A DNA stretch of 64,000 nucleotides from Elizabethkingia miricola (GTDB lineage Bacteria > Bacteroidota > Bacteroidia > Flavobacteriales > Weeksellaceae), in assembly GCF_001675285.1 (NCBI RefSeq), contig NZ_LSGQ01000007.1:248001-312000 (forward strand), in the 5' to 3' direction. Below, piece by piece: positions 44,408 to 52,655 of this stretch (position 1 is its first letter; every line of letters begins with the position of its first letter). Below the pieces are notes generated by a model. It worked only from the letters and a program-made list of their open reading frames with translations, had not been told where the DNA came from and did not search any database. The translations under genes and the position numbers were made by a program.

Positions 44408-44941
44408 ATGTTTCCAATATTAGTTACCAACAGGTTATTGCTTAATCAGCTTGAAGACACAGATGCAAAAAGCGTTTTATTTCTTCGGTCTAATGAAGAA
44501 GTAATACGCTATATCAAAAGAGAGCCCGATCAGAATATTCAGCAGGCTTATGATTTTATCCGGTTGATCAGAGATCGATATGAAAATAAAAGCGCAATAA
44601 ACTGGGCTATCCGTAAAAAAGAAAACCCTGAGTTAATCGGAGGAATATGTCTGTGGAAAATATCCGCAGATCGTAAGACGGCTGAGGTTGGCTATGATTT
44701 AAAGCCCCATTACCATGGTAAAGGAATTATGTCAGAAGCCCTGGTTGCAGTAATTGAATATGGTTTTTCAATACTTGGTCTGGATAACATCGAAGCTTTT
44801 ACAAGCCGGTACAATGAGGCTTCCAAAAGCTTATTGTTAAAACATAATTTTATACTGAATCCTGAACGTACTGACGAGGATAATCTGGATAATCTTATTT
44901 TTGAGCTTCAAAGAAATACTACTCTTCAACAGGCGGATTAA
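44408..44941 (+). CDS. GNAT family N-acetyltransferase (RimJ/RimL-like)
   Basis: A 177-residue acetyltransferase of the RimJ/RimL type. The acetyl-CoA pyrophosphate motif is GYDLKPHYHGKGIMSEALV (about 98-116), with the N-terminal TNRLLLNQLEDTDAKS and EVIRYIKREPDQ and the C-terminal ASKSLLLKHNF. It acetylates a protein N-terminus or small amine; the substrate is unknown. Its 3' end overlaps that of the convergent symporter by 23 bases, with the last seven codons shared on opposite strands and no terminator visible between them. Confidence 0.88.
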   Translation: MFPILVTNRLLLNQLEDTDAKSVLFLRSNEEVIRYIKREPDQNIQQAYDFIRLIRDRYENKSAINWAIRKKENPELIGGICLWKISADRKTAEVGYDLKPHYHGKGIMSEALVAVIEYGFSILGLDNIEAFTSRYNEASKSLLLKHNFILNPERTDEDNLDNLIFELQRNTTLQQAD

Positions 44942-46163
44942 ATTTTTCTCCGACTAGCCGGGTAACAACCATTGCTGCTACAGTATCTCCGGTTGAGTTA
45001 AGTATTGTAGCCAATGGATCTACAAGTGTACCAATAATAATAACTGCCGGAATAGCTTCTTGCGGAAGGTTATAAGCGGATATCATCAGCATTTCTCCAA
45101 TGTAGCCTCCGTTGGGAATGCCTCCGGCAACAACACTTACAAAGACTGTGATTCCTAAGGCTATAATAAGGTTATTGAAATCGAAAAAATCCCATCCCAA
45201 CAAGAGAAAAGCAACATATATTTTTACAATAGAAGAAATAGATGATCCGTTTTTATGAATGGTTGTTCCGATAGGAATAACAACATTGGCAACCGAATCG
45301 GGGATTCCAATTTTTCTGGCAGCATCCAGATTGGCTGGCATAGTTGCCAGACTGCTGCAGGTACTGATGGCTGTAAATGAAGGCACAATATTATTCTTCC
45401 AGAAAAGCTTAATGCCTTTGGTTCCGTTAGCTACGAAAGCATACAAACTGAAAAATACAAAGAAGTAAACAATTCCAGCTCCATAATAAACACCCAAGGG
45501 TTTTGCATAGAATCCAAAAAGCTGAGGTCCTAATGTACCGACTTGGTATGCGATATAAGCGCCGAGTCCTATAGGTGCAGCTTTCATAATTAATATTAGT
45601 AATTCCTTCATTACTTCGTTTCCGCCTGCCATAAACTTGCGGAAAGTATCTGTTTTTTCCGGAGCCGACTTACGGATAGCAATACCCAAAAGGAAAGAAA
45701 ATATCAACATAGCCAGCATGTTCTGCCGGGAAAGCAACATGTAAAATTCTCCAACAGTAAAGAAACGTACAATCCGGTCACTCCAGGTTTCGGTACTGGT
45801 AATGTTTTCTGCAATTGTTACGGCTGCATCGGTTGAAGGTCTCGCAGTAGGAAAAAGATATACAGCTCCGATACTAAAAATAGCAGCAATAATGACAAAA
45901 CACAGAAAGGTAAACATCATGGCGAAAAGTATCTTACCCAGTTTCCCTTTTTGCTCAATAGCCGATACCGAAGTTACAATGGCAAAGAATACCAAAGGAA
46001 TAACGGTAACGAAAAGCAGGTTAAGAAAAATATCTCCGACAGGCTTAAGATAGTTTACAACATTTGGAAAAAAAATACCGATTATGCTGCCAACAGTAAT
46101 ACCTATCAGAAGGAGAATAATATTGGAATAACTCTGCCAGAAAGAGTGTTGAGTTGTTGTCAT
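44919..46163 (-). CDS. Dicarboxylate/amino acid:cation symporter (DAACS family)
   Basis: A 414-residue glutamate/aspartate/C4-dicarboxylate symporter related to GltP and DctA. The signature regions are the serine-rich HP1 loop TAISTCSSLATMPANLDAA (about 271-290) and HP2 with GGIPNGGYIGEMLMISAYN, plus the final helix SGDTVAAMVVTRL with the conserved Asp. About eight helices and two hairpins are seen, the normal pattern. It probably takes up acidic amino acids or dicarboxylates with H+ or Na+. It shares its end with the GNAT gene and stands 107 bases from the divergent chaperone genes. Confidence 0.93.
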   Translation of the reverse strand: MTTTQHSFWQSYSNIILLLIGITVGSIIGIFFPNVVNYLKPVGDIFLNLLFVTVIPLVFFAIVTSVSAIEQKGKLGKILFAMMFTFLCFVIIAAIFSIGAVYLFPTARPSTDAAVTIAENITSTETWSDRIVRFFTVGEFYMLLSRQNMLAMLIFSFLLGIAIRKSAPEKTDTFRKFMAGGNEVMKELLILIMKAAPIGLGAYIAYQVGTLGPQLFGFYAKPLGVYYGAGIVYFFVFFSLYAFVANGTKGIKLFWKNNIVPSFTAISTCSSLATMPANLDAARKIGIPDSVANVVIPIGTTIHKNGSSISSIVKIYVAFLLLGWDFFDFNNLIIALGITVFVSVVAGGIPNGGYIGEMLMISAYNLPQEAIPAVIIIGTLVDPLATILNSTGDTVAAMVVTRLVGEKFNPPVEE

Positions 46164-46246
46164 CCGAAAAAATATAAAAGTAAAAATACAAATTAATAGG
46201 ATTGTTTTTTAACAAATAATTGGCCATACTTTTCTTTCATATTCAT

Positions 46247-46254
46247 TAAATTTG
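46247..46254 (+). promoter_or_regulatory. -7 element before the CbpA-like gene
   Basis: TAAATTTG matches TAnnTTTG, 16 bases before the ATG at 46271; TTG at 46220-46222 lies 24 bases upstream. Confidence 0.5.
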
Positions 46255-46270
46255 AGAAAACATATGTTCT

Positions 46271-47191
46271 ATGGCATTTATTGATTATTATAAAACTCTG
46301 GGAGTCAATAAAAATGCGACCCAGGATGACATAAAAAAAGCTTATCGGAAACTTGCCCGAAAAATGCATCCGGATCTTAATCCGGATGATAAAGAGGCAC
46401 ATCATAAATTTCAGGAACTGAATGAAGCTAATGAAGTGCTGAGTGATCCTGAGAAACGTGCAAAGTATGACAAGTATGGTGAGCACTGGAAAAATGGTGA
46501 GGAATATGAGAAGTATGAACAAGCCAGACAACAACAGCAAAACTCACAACGGGCTTATTCATCGGGAGGCTTTTCAGGTTCTGATTTTGGTGAGGGAGAA
46601 GATTTCTCGGATTTCTTCCAGTCAATGTTTGGAGGTGGCGGCGGTGGATTTAGCTCATCTTCCAGAGGGAGAAGCTCAGGTAAATTCAAAGGTCAGGATC
46701 TGCATGCAGAATTACAGCTTTCTTTACATGAAGCAGCCGAAACACACCAGCGTACACTGGATGTAAATAATAAGAAAGTAAGAATTACAATTCCGGCAGG
46801 AGTCTATGACGGTCAACAGATAAAACTGAAAGGCTATGGAATGGAAGGACATAATGGAGGGCCAAACGGAGATCTGTATATTACGTTTATTATTCCTGAA
46901 GACAGTCATCTTAAACGATCTGGTGATGATCTGAAAACAACTGTAAATATTGATATGTATACTGCTTTACTGGGGGGAGATGTTGAGGTGAAGACCTTAA
47001 ATGGAAGCGTAAAACTGAAAGTAAAACCGGAAACGGCTAGTGCTTCAACGGTAAGGTTGAAAGGAAAGGGATTCCCAGTGTATAAAAAGGAAGGACAGTC
47101 CGGAGATTTGTATGTTACTTTTAATGTACAGTTGCCAAAGAATCTTACAGACAGACAAAAAGAATTACTAAAAGAAATGCAAAAATCCTAA
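46271..47191 (+). CDS. cbpA: CbpA-like J-domain co-chaperone
   Basis: A 306-residue DnaJ-type protein. The J-domain (1-70) has [20 protein letters not shown] and the HPD motif at 33-35; a Gly/Ser-rich linker with [18 protein letters not shown] follows (about 117-137), then two DnaJ_C beta-sandwich domains with [21 protein letters not shown] and [20 protein letters not shown]. The zinc-finger repeats of DnaJ (CxxCxGxG) are absent, which places it with CbpA, the DnaK co-chaperone and nucleoid-associated J protein. The partner CbpM begins 3 bases after its stop, so the pair is an operon. Confidence 0.93.
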   Translation: MAFIDYYKTLGVNKNATQDDIKKAYRKLARKMHPDLNPDDKEAHHKFQELNEANEVLSDPEKRAKYDKYGEHWKNGEEYEKYEQARQQQQNSQRAYSSGGFSGSDFGEGEDFSDFFQSMFGGGGGGFSSSSRGRSSGKFKGQDLHAELQLSLHEAAETHQRTLDVNNKKVRITIPAGVYDGQQIKLKGYGMEGHNGGPNGDLYITFIIPEDSHLKRSGDDLKTTVNIDMYTALLGGDVEVKTLNGSVKLKVKPETASASTVRLKGKGFPVYKKEGQSGDLYVTFNVQLPKNLTDRQKELLKEMQKS

Positions 47192-47194
47192 GTT

Positions 47195-47503
47195 ATGGAA
47201 GAGAGAATTTCACGCGAAGAACTGATTAAGCTTTACAATATAGAAATGTCATTTTTAGAGTCTTTGGAAGATTCAGGTTTACTACATATCCAGATAGAAA
47301 ATGAGGTTAAATATGTTTCATACAGCGATCTTCCTGATTTGGAGCGCTTTACCAACTGGCACTATGATTTGGATGTTAATCTGCCGGGGATAGAGATTAT
47401 CAGCAATCTGCTTCAGAAAATAGAAATGATGCAGCAGGAAAGAAAGAAAATGATTGAACAGTTCCATTTCAGAGGAATTGTATGGGAGGATATTGAATTG
47501 TAA
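47195..47503 (+). CDS. cbpM: Chaperone modulator CbpM
   Basis: A 102-residue MerR-like helical protein corresponding to CbpM, which binds the J-domain of CbpA and blocks its co-chaperone and DNA-binding activities. ISREELIKLYNIEMSFLESL at the start resembles the winged-helix recognition region, and NLLQKIEMMQQERKKMIEQF near the end is a coiled-coil region. The three-base spacing from cbpA strongly supports the identification, since the two genes are adjacent in many bacteria. Without the neighbour, the sequence alone would be a weak match. Confidence 0.86.
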   Translation: MEERISREELIKLYNIEMSFLESLEDSGLLHIQIENEVKYVSYSDLPDLERFTNWHYDLDVNLPGIEIISNLLQKIEMMQQERKKMIEQFHFRGIVWEDIEL

Positions 47504-47559
47504 ATATACCTTCTGAAATATTTTTTTAGAGTTTTACATTAAGTGATATTTCGTGAAAC

Positions 47560-47603
47560 CCTTGTCAAGGTTAATTCAGCACTCATCATTAACCTTGACA
47601 AGG
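47560..47603. repeat. 15-bp inverted repeat downstream of cbpM
   Basis: CCTTGTCAAGGTTAA (47560-47574) and its complement (47589-47603) enclose a 14-base loop. There is no U-tract on the plus strand after it, so it is not a typical intrinsic terminator, though it lies where one would be expected for cbpA-cbpM. The rest of 47504-47692 is AT-rich with no gene seen. Confidence 0.6.
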
Positions 47604-47692
47604 ATTGTAAACTAAATCTAAATTCATATTATATTAATGTGTTAACAGATAAAATTAATAAGAATCACTGCAGGGTAGACCGGGCTTTACCT

Positions 47693-47700
47693 TAATTTTG
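47693..47700 (+). promoter_or_regulatory. -7 element of the YpdA-like gene
   Basis: TAATTTTG matches TAnnTTTG and ends 4 bases before the ATG at 47705, implying a leaderless mRNA. Confidence 0.5.
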
Positions 47701-47704
47701 CTTT

Positions 47705-48682
47705 ATGAATATTTATGACCTTGTAATTATTGGTGGTGGGCCTATAGGATTGGCATGTGCACTGGAAGCAGAGAAAAAGAAACTTTCCTATGTTATTCTG
47801 GAAAAAGGCACAATAGCCAACAGTCTTTATCACTATCCATTGTATATGCGTTTCTTTTCGTCGGCAGACAGACTGGAAATAGACGGAGTTCCGTTTATTA
47901 CCACGGCTCCAAAACCTGGAAGACAGGAAGCTCTGGAATACTATCAGGGAATTACAAGACAAAGAAATATCAATATCCGTCTTTACGAAAAAGTAACGGA
48001 TGTAGTGAAGGAAGGTACATTATTTAAAGTCACTTCTTCTAAATATGAATATATAGCAAGTAACGTTATTCTGGCAACCGGCTTTTATGATATACCTAAC
48101 CGAATCCATGTGAAAGGAGAGGAACTGTCTAAAGTGAAACACTATTACTCTGAACCTTATCCCTATGCAAAACAGAAAGTTGTCGTAGTAGGAGCGAGTA
48201 ATTCTTCTGTTGATGCTGCATTAGAAATTTATCGAAAGGGAGGAGATGTTACCATGATTGTCAGAGGTCCGGAAATCGGAAAGAGAGTAAAATATTGGGT
48301 ACGTCCCGATATTGAAAACCGAATTGCTGAAGGCAGCATCAAAGCTTATTTTAATGCTGAGCTAACCGAAATTAAAGAGGGAAGTATAATCTTCAGAGAT
48401 GGTAATGGGAACATTAATGAAATAGAAAATGATTTTGTACTGGCTTTAACTGGTTATTTGCCGGATTTTGAATTCCTTGGTAAGGCGGGTGTTTTATTAG
48501 AAGGAGAAAGTCTGGTTCCGCATCATAATGATCACACAATGGAAACCAATGTGCCAGGACTTTATCTGGCGGGCGTGGTCTGTGGTGGGAAAAATACCCA
48601 TTTGTGGTTTATAGAAAATTCCAGAATTCACGCCCAAATAATAATGAATGCTATTGTTGCTAAGAAATTGGGTGTTGCCTGA
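47705..48682 (+). CDS. ypdA: YpdA-family putative bacillithiol disulfide reductase
   Basis: A 325-residue flavoprotein. The FAD motif VIIGGGPIGLACALEAEKKK starts at residue 7, and the second Rossmann motif VVVVGASNSSVDAALEIYRK at about 160 binds NADPH. The segment HYPLYMRFFSSADRLEIDGV and AGVVCGGKNTHLWFIENSRI near the C-terminus are shared with YpdA/Bdr, which reduces oxidised bacillithiol in low-GC Gram-positives and is also found in Bacteroidota. It implies bacillithiol chemistry in this organism, although no other bsh gene is in the window. It lacks the CxxC of thioredoxin reductases. It is downstream of cbpM across a 200-base spacer and ends at a terminator shared with a convergent gene. 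Confidence 0.88.
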   Translation: MNIYDLVIIGGGPIGLACALEAEKKKLSYVILEKGTIANSLYHYPLYMRFFSSADRLEIDGVPFITTAPKPGRQEALEYYQGITRQRNINIRLYEKVTDVVKEGTLFKVTSSKYEYIASNVILATGFYDIPNRIHVKGEELSKVKHYYSEPYPYAKQKVVVVGASNSSVDAALEIYRKGGDVTMIVRGPEIGKRVKYWVRPDIENRIAEGSIKAYFNAELTEIKEGSIIFRDGNGNINEIENDFVLALTGYLPDFEFLGKAGVLLEGESLVPHHNDHTMETNVPGLYLAGVVCGGKNTHLWFIENSRIHAQIIMNAIVAKKLGVA

Positions 48683-48722
48683 AAAATAAAAACTTAATTC
48701 TTCTGTGGAGAAGAGATAAAAT

Positions 48723-48757
48723 AAAAGACTGACCGGAAAACCCGATCAGTCTTTTTT
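48723..48757. terminator. Bidirectional terminator between the YpdA gene and the FAD monooxygenase
   Basis: AAAAGACTGA (48723-48732) pairs with TCAGTCTTTT (48746-48755), with a partly paired GC centre and T-runs on both sides. Confidence 0.8.
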
Positions 48758-48764
48758 CGTTATT

Positions 48765-49895
48765 TTAATTAACCAGATCTAAGGTAAATAAACGTTCGAA
48801 ATTTTTAGCCTGTGTGGATTTAGGTGTTTTGCGCAGCATAAGATTTCTTATTCGCATCAGGAGTTTGTTTTCTAATTGCGAGATCTTTCCGATTTTCCAG
48901 CTGGTATTTACAACATGATGGGCTTTTTCTCTTCTTATAGAAGGGTAGTTTTCAAAAGCCTGCTCCAGATTGTACCTTTCCATTAATCTGAATAAAACAT
49001 AAGCATCCTCTATTGCCTGGCAGGCACCTTGTCCCATATTCGGCGTAGTAGCATGGGCTGCATCACCCAGTAATATAACCTGGTCTTTCTGCCATTCTGT
49101 AATGGGTTTCAGATCCTGTAAATTTGCGGTAAACCAGTTATCTTTTGGCGTATTTATAATCATTTCTCTTACAAATTCCGGCGCATCCTGAAGGTAAACC
49201 CTTAAGTCATTCTGCTTTTGATATAGATTCTGATTAACCAGAAAATACCAATAGACATTAGCCTCTGAAATTTCGACAAAGCCAAATCTTTTTCCTTGTC
49301 CCCATCCCTCTATTAGCTCATTCTTATATATCGGTGGTAAATTAAAATGGGTAACACCGCGAAAACAAATCTGATGCGCAGCTCTAAGTTGTGTATCGGG
49401 AAAAAATATTTTTCTGACTTTCGAATTAATGCCATCGGCTCCGATTATAAAAGTATGATTTGCTTTATTTCCGTTTTCAAAGCTTAGCTCATAGTGTTTA
49501 TTCTCAATTTTTACAGCGTTCGAAAGTTTGCTGTTTAAAACTATATTTTCTTTGCCTACTTCGTCTGTCAGGATGTGATGTAATTCAGCACGGTGTACGG
49601 CAATACTTTTGTGACCAAATTTTTGTTCAAAAGGCAGTAATAGCGTTTCAGTGATTGGAGATAATTTAAAATCGGTTACATTAATACTGTCTACTTTCTT
49701 TCCGGCAGCCAATATCTTATTTTCTATCTGTAACTGATGGTATACCTGCATGGCATTAATGCCCAGAATAATCCCTGTTCCAACAGGTTTTAATTCTTCA
49801 GCAGCTTCATAAACTTTAAACGGTATATTTCTTCTTTTTAGAGCCAAAGCGGTTGTTAATCCACCAATCCCTGCTCCTATAATAGCGATATCCAT
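48765..49895 (-). CDS. FAD-dependent monooxygenase
   Basis: A 376-residue group A flavoprotein hydroxylase. It shows IIGAGIGGLTTALAL (4-18), the second FAD-contacting motif IIGADGINSKVRKIFFP (about 158-174) and LLGDAAHATTPNMGQGACQA (about 283-302), which is the GD motif joined to the pyrophosphate site. These enzymes hydroxylate aromatic or polyphenolic substrates with NAD(P)H and oxygen; the substrate is unknown. It is related in fold, but not in detail, to TetX and zeaxanthin epoxidase. A Crp/Fnr gene lies 61 bases upstream on the same strand and may regulate it. Confidence 0.88.
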   Translation of the reverse strand: MDIAIIGAGIGGLTTALALKRRNIPFKVYEAAEELKPVGTGIILGINAMQVYHQLQIENKILAAGKKVDSINVTDFKLSPITETLLLPFEQKFGHKSIAVHRAELHHILTDEVGKENIVLNSKLSNAVKIENKHYELSFENGNKANHTFIIGADGINSKVRKIFFPDTQLRAAHQICFRGVTHFNLPPIYKNELIEGWGQGKRFGFVEISEANVYWYFLVNQNLYQKQNDLRVYLQDAPEFVREMIINTPKDNWFTANLQDLKPITEWQKDQVILLGDAAHATTPNMGQGACQAIEDAYVLFRLMERYNLEQAFENYPSIRREKAHHVVNTSWKIGKISQLENKLLMRIRNLMLRKTPKSTQAKNFERLFTLDLVN

Positions 49896-49956
49896 AATGC
49901 TTTTGTATTAAATTAATACAGCAAATTTCGCTGCTATAGATAGCAAAAACGTTCAC

Positions 49957-50532
49957 TTATGTTAACAAAATGCGGCTTTTTATCCGGGACAAAGATTGTG
50001 TTGTCACACCAAGATAGCTGGCTATATATTTTTGAGGTATTTTTTCAATAACTTTAGGTCTGTTGGTAAGTAAATTCAGGTAGCGTTGTTCGTACGTGTA
50101 GAATAAAAGCTCCTCAATTCTGCGTTTAGCTTCCAGAAAGCATATATCTGCAACTTGCTTATAGAAACCAATCCAAAAAGGATCTCTTTCCATAAGAAAA
50201 TGCAAATGCTGTTTTTCTATCAAAACAACTTCTGTTCTCGTTGTTGTCTGTAATTGCCAGTTTGATTTCGTGCCGCTAAGAAAACACTCATAGTCACCAA
50301 AAAAATCACTGTCAACTTGTAACAGGAAGCTGATATCTTCTCCTTCCTGATTAATGGTAAAGGTCCTCAGTGCTCCTTTAATAATAAACCCCAGCTGATG
50401 AGAGAGTTCACCGTTCTGCATTAAGAAACTTCCTTTTTTGTATTTAACAATCGAAGAATCCTGCATTAATTCCTGCAGACGCTCGGTAGATAAATTGAGT
50501 TTTGTTGCCAGTACCTGCAATTTTTCGTTCAT
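49957..50532 (-). CDS. Crp/Fnr family transcriptional regulator
   Basis: A 191-residue regulator of the same short type as those at 1681 and 15476. The N-terminal cyclic-nucleotide-like fold contains SIVKYKKGSFLMQNGELSHQ and GEDISFLLQVDSDFFGDYEC; the helix-turn-helix is YIASYLGVTTQSLSRIKSRI (about 167-186). Ligand not recognised. It sits between the FAD monooxygenase (61 bases downstream) and the glnS terminator, so the regulator-monooxygenase pair probably forms one unit in which the regulator controls the monooxygenase. Confidence 0.87.
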   Translation of the reverse strand: MNEKLQVLATKLNLSTERLQELMQDSSIVKYKKGSFLMQNGELSHQLGFIIKGALRTFTINQEGEDISFLLQVDSDFFGDYECFLSGTKSNWQLQTTTRTEVVLIEKQHLHFLMERDPFWIGFYKQVADICFLEAKRRIEELLFYTYEQRYLNLLTNRPKVIEKIPQKYIASYLGVTTQSLSRIKSRILLT

Positions 50533-50624
50533 ATAGTTTCCCTGTTAATTGACTAAAAGAAAGGATTAATCAGTATTTATTGACGAAGATAAGACAGAAA
50601 AACAGATAATTCTTTTTCTAATGT

Positions 50625-50655
50625 AAAAAAGGCTACCCCACGGGTAGCCTTTTTT
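50625..50655. terminator. Terminator of glnS
   Basis: AAAAAAGGCTACCC (50625-50638) with its complement (50642-50655), a 14-bp stem with a 3-base loop; on the minus strand it follows the glnS stop by about 20 bases and ends in a T-run. Confidence 0.85.
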
Positions 50656-50675
50656 ATTATTCTTTATTCTGGTTC

Positions 50676-52346
50676 TTATGGTTTGTAAGAATCTTTTAAA
50701 GTTACTGTTCTGTTGAAAACAAGTTTTTCATCTGAAGAATCACGATCTTTAGTGAAATAACCAATTCTCTGGAATTGTAAAGGTTCTCCGATTTCTACAT
50801 CTTTCAGGCTTGGTTCAGCAAAACCATGAGCTGTATTTAATGACTCAGGGTTAATGTATTGTAAGAAATCTGCATCCTTTTCTGCATCCGGCTGTTCCAC
50901 AGTAAACAAGCGTTCATATAAACGAGCTTCTACAGGAATAGCATGAGGTGCAGATACCCAGTGTAGCGTACCTTTTACTTTTCTAAGGCTTTCTTCAGTA
51001 CCACTGCCAGATTTACTCTTATCATCGTAAGTTGCATAGATTGTAGTGATTTCGCCATTATCATCCTTCTCTACACGCTCCGCTTTAATAATGTAAGCAG
51101 ACTTTAGACGAACCTCTCCACCTAGTTTCAGACGGAAGAATTTATTATTAGCTTCTTCTTTAAAATCTTCTCTTTCAATATATATTTCTCTGGAGAAAGG
51201 AATTTGTCTGGTTCCTGCATTTTCATCCTCCGGATTATTTTCAGTCTCCACCCATTCTTCCTGTCCTTCCGGATAGTTTTCAATGATCAGTTTTACGGGA
51301 TCTACAACAGCCATTACTCTTTTAGCCTTTTTGTTCAGATCTTCACGTACGAAGAATTCCAGTAACTGAATATCGATAAGGTTTTCGCGCTTTGCAACAC
51401 CAATACGCTCGATAAAGTTACGGATAGCTTCCGCAGTATAACCTTTTCTTCTCAATCCGGAAACAGTAGGCATTCTTGGGTCATCCCATCCAGTGACTAC
51501 ATTTTCTGCGATAAGCTTCTGTAGTTTTCTTTTAGAGGTAATCATATAAGTAACGTTCATTCTGGCAAATTCTCTTTGCTTTGGTGCTACTTTATTTTCA
51601 TCTCTTACCTGTTCAAGATACCAGTTGTATAATGGTCTGTGATTTTCGAATTCCAATGAACAAAGTGAGTGTGATACCTGCTCCAGATAATCGGATTCAC
51701 CATGTGCCCAGTCGTACATCGGATAAATTTTCCATGTAGTTCCTGTTCTATGGTGTGGTTTATTCAGAATACGATACATAACAGGGTCACGCATGTTCAT
51801 ATTTGGCGAAATCATATCGATTTTAGCACGAAGTGACATTGATCCGCTTTCGAATTCTCCGTTTTTCATTTTTTCAAATAAATCCAGAGACTCTTCTACA
51901 GGTCTGTTTCTATATGGTGATTCCACTCCTGGTTCAGCAGGATTTTTACGTTGTTCAGTGATTACCTCAGAAGGCTGCTCGTCTACATAAGCTTTTCCTT
52001 CTTTAATCATTTGTACAGCCCAGTCATATAACTGTTGGAAATAGTCGGACGCATAAAGTTCCTTGTCCCACTTAAAGCCAAGCCACTCTACATCCTTCTT
52101 AATAGAATCTACAAATTCCTGCTCTTCCTTTTCAGGGTTCGTGTCATCAAAACGCAGGTTAACCGGAGCATTATATTTTTCACCCAAACCAAAGTTGATA
52201 CAAATAGCCTTTGTGTGGCCAATGTGTAAATAACCATTCGGTTCTGGCGGGAAACGGAAACGGATTTTATCTTTTTCAAGACCGTTTGCCAGATCTTCCT
52301 CTATAATTTGCTCAATAAAATTGAGAGATTTTTTTTCTTCTTCCAT
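50676..52346 (-). CDS. glnS: Glutaminyl-tRNA synthetase
   Basis: A 556-residue class I synthetase that charges tRNA-Gln. It contains HIGH as LHIGHTKA at residues 40-47 in the numbering used here, the tRNA-acceptor region DDTNPEKEEQEF, and ITSKRKLQKL as the KMSKS equivalent. The C-terminal beta-barrel anticodon domains are complete to DSYKP. The start is the ATG at 52344-52346 (MEEEKKSLNFIEQ); an ATG 33 bases upstream would overlap the -7 promoter element TAAATTTG. Like other Flavobacteriia, this organism therefore does not need the Gln amidotransferase route for tRNA-Gln. Length is normal for the bacterial enzyme. Confidence 0.96.
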   Translation of the reverse strand: MEEEKKSLNFIEQIIEEDLANGLEKDKIRFRFPPEPNGYLHIGHTKAICINFGLGEKYNAPVNLRFDDTNPEKEEQEFVDSIKKDVEWLGFKWDKELYASDYFQQLYDWAVQMIKEGKAYVDEQPSEVITEQRKNPAEPGVESPYRNRPVEESLDLFEKMKNGEFESGSMSLRAKIDMISPNMNMRDPVMYRILNKPHHRTGTTWKIYPMYDWAHGESDYLEQVSHSLCSLEFENHRPLYNWYLEQVRDENKVAPKQREFARMNVTYMITSKRKLQKLIAENVVTGWDDPRMPTVSGLRRKGYTAEAIRNFIERIGVAKRENLIDIQLLEFFVREDLNKKAKRVMAVVDPVKLIIENYPEGQEEWVETENNPEDENAGTRQIPFSREIYIEREDFKEEANNKFFRLKLGGEVRLKSAYIIKAERVEKDDNGEITTIYATYDDKSKSGSGTEESLRKVKGTLHWVSAPHAIPVEARLYERLFTVEQPDAEKDADFLQYINPESLNTAHGFAEPSLKDVEIGEPLQFQRIGYFTKDRDSSDEKLVFNRTVTLKDSYKP

Positions 52347-52366
52347 TGAGATATATTCTAAGAGTG

Positions 52367-52374
52367 CAAATTTA
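52367..52374 (-). promoter_or_regulatory. -7 element of glnS
   Basis: TAAATTTG on the minus strand (52367-52374) matches the consensus, 20 bases before the glnS ATG, and supports that start. Confidence 0.5.
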
Positions 52375-52408
52375 ACCATTTTAATCGGTTCTTCCGAATC
52401 TTTATAAA

Positions 52409-52446
52409 GTGTCCGATTCTGAACAAAGCGTGTCTGATACCGAACA
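52409..52446. promoter_or_regulatory. Tandem 17-bp direct repeats, possible regulator binding site
   Basis: GTGTCCGATTCTGAACA (52409-52425) and GTGTCTGATACCGAACA (52430-52446) share 14 of 17 bases and start 21 bases apart, two turns of the helix. Each is also partly palindromic (GTGT...ACAC). They lie 210 bases before the beta-barrel gene and 63 bases upstream of the glnS start, in a 309-base region with no gene; the only other signal seen there is the -7 element at 52599. Confidence 0.55.
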
Positions 52447-52598
52447 CTTATTTTCTGTGTCTTATTTTATAACAAGCTGTTAATTAGCGGTTTATGTATT
52501 GTTTGTTTTTTGGTACTCCTTAGGATAGTGTATAAGCAAGAAAATAGAGCTGAAAAATTTTTATCACTAATATTTTAGTTTTAAAAGGATTTTTAGAA

Positions 52599-52606
52599 TA
52601 TATTTG
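52599..52606 (+). promoter_or_regulatory. -7 element before the beta-barrel gene
   Basis: TATATTTG matches TAnnTTTG, 50 bases before the ATG at 52656. Confidence 0.45.
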
Positions 52607-52655
52607 TATTACTAAATTTTTAGTTATAAAAAGTTACAAGTAAAACTAATTCAAT

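Noticed and set aside
46428-46766. ORFs overlapping cbpA in other frames
   Set aside because: Shadows produced by the Gly/Ser-rich linker; cbpA has a complete J-domain.
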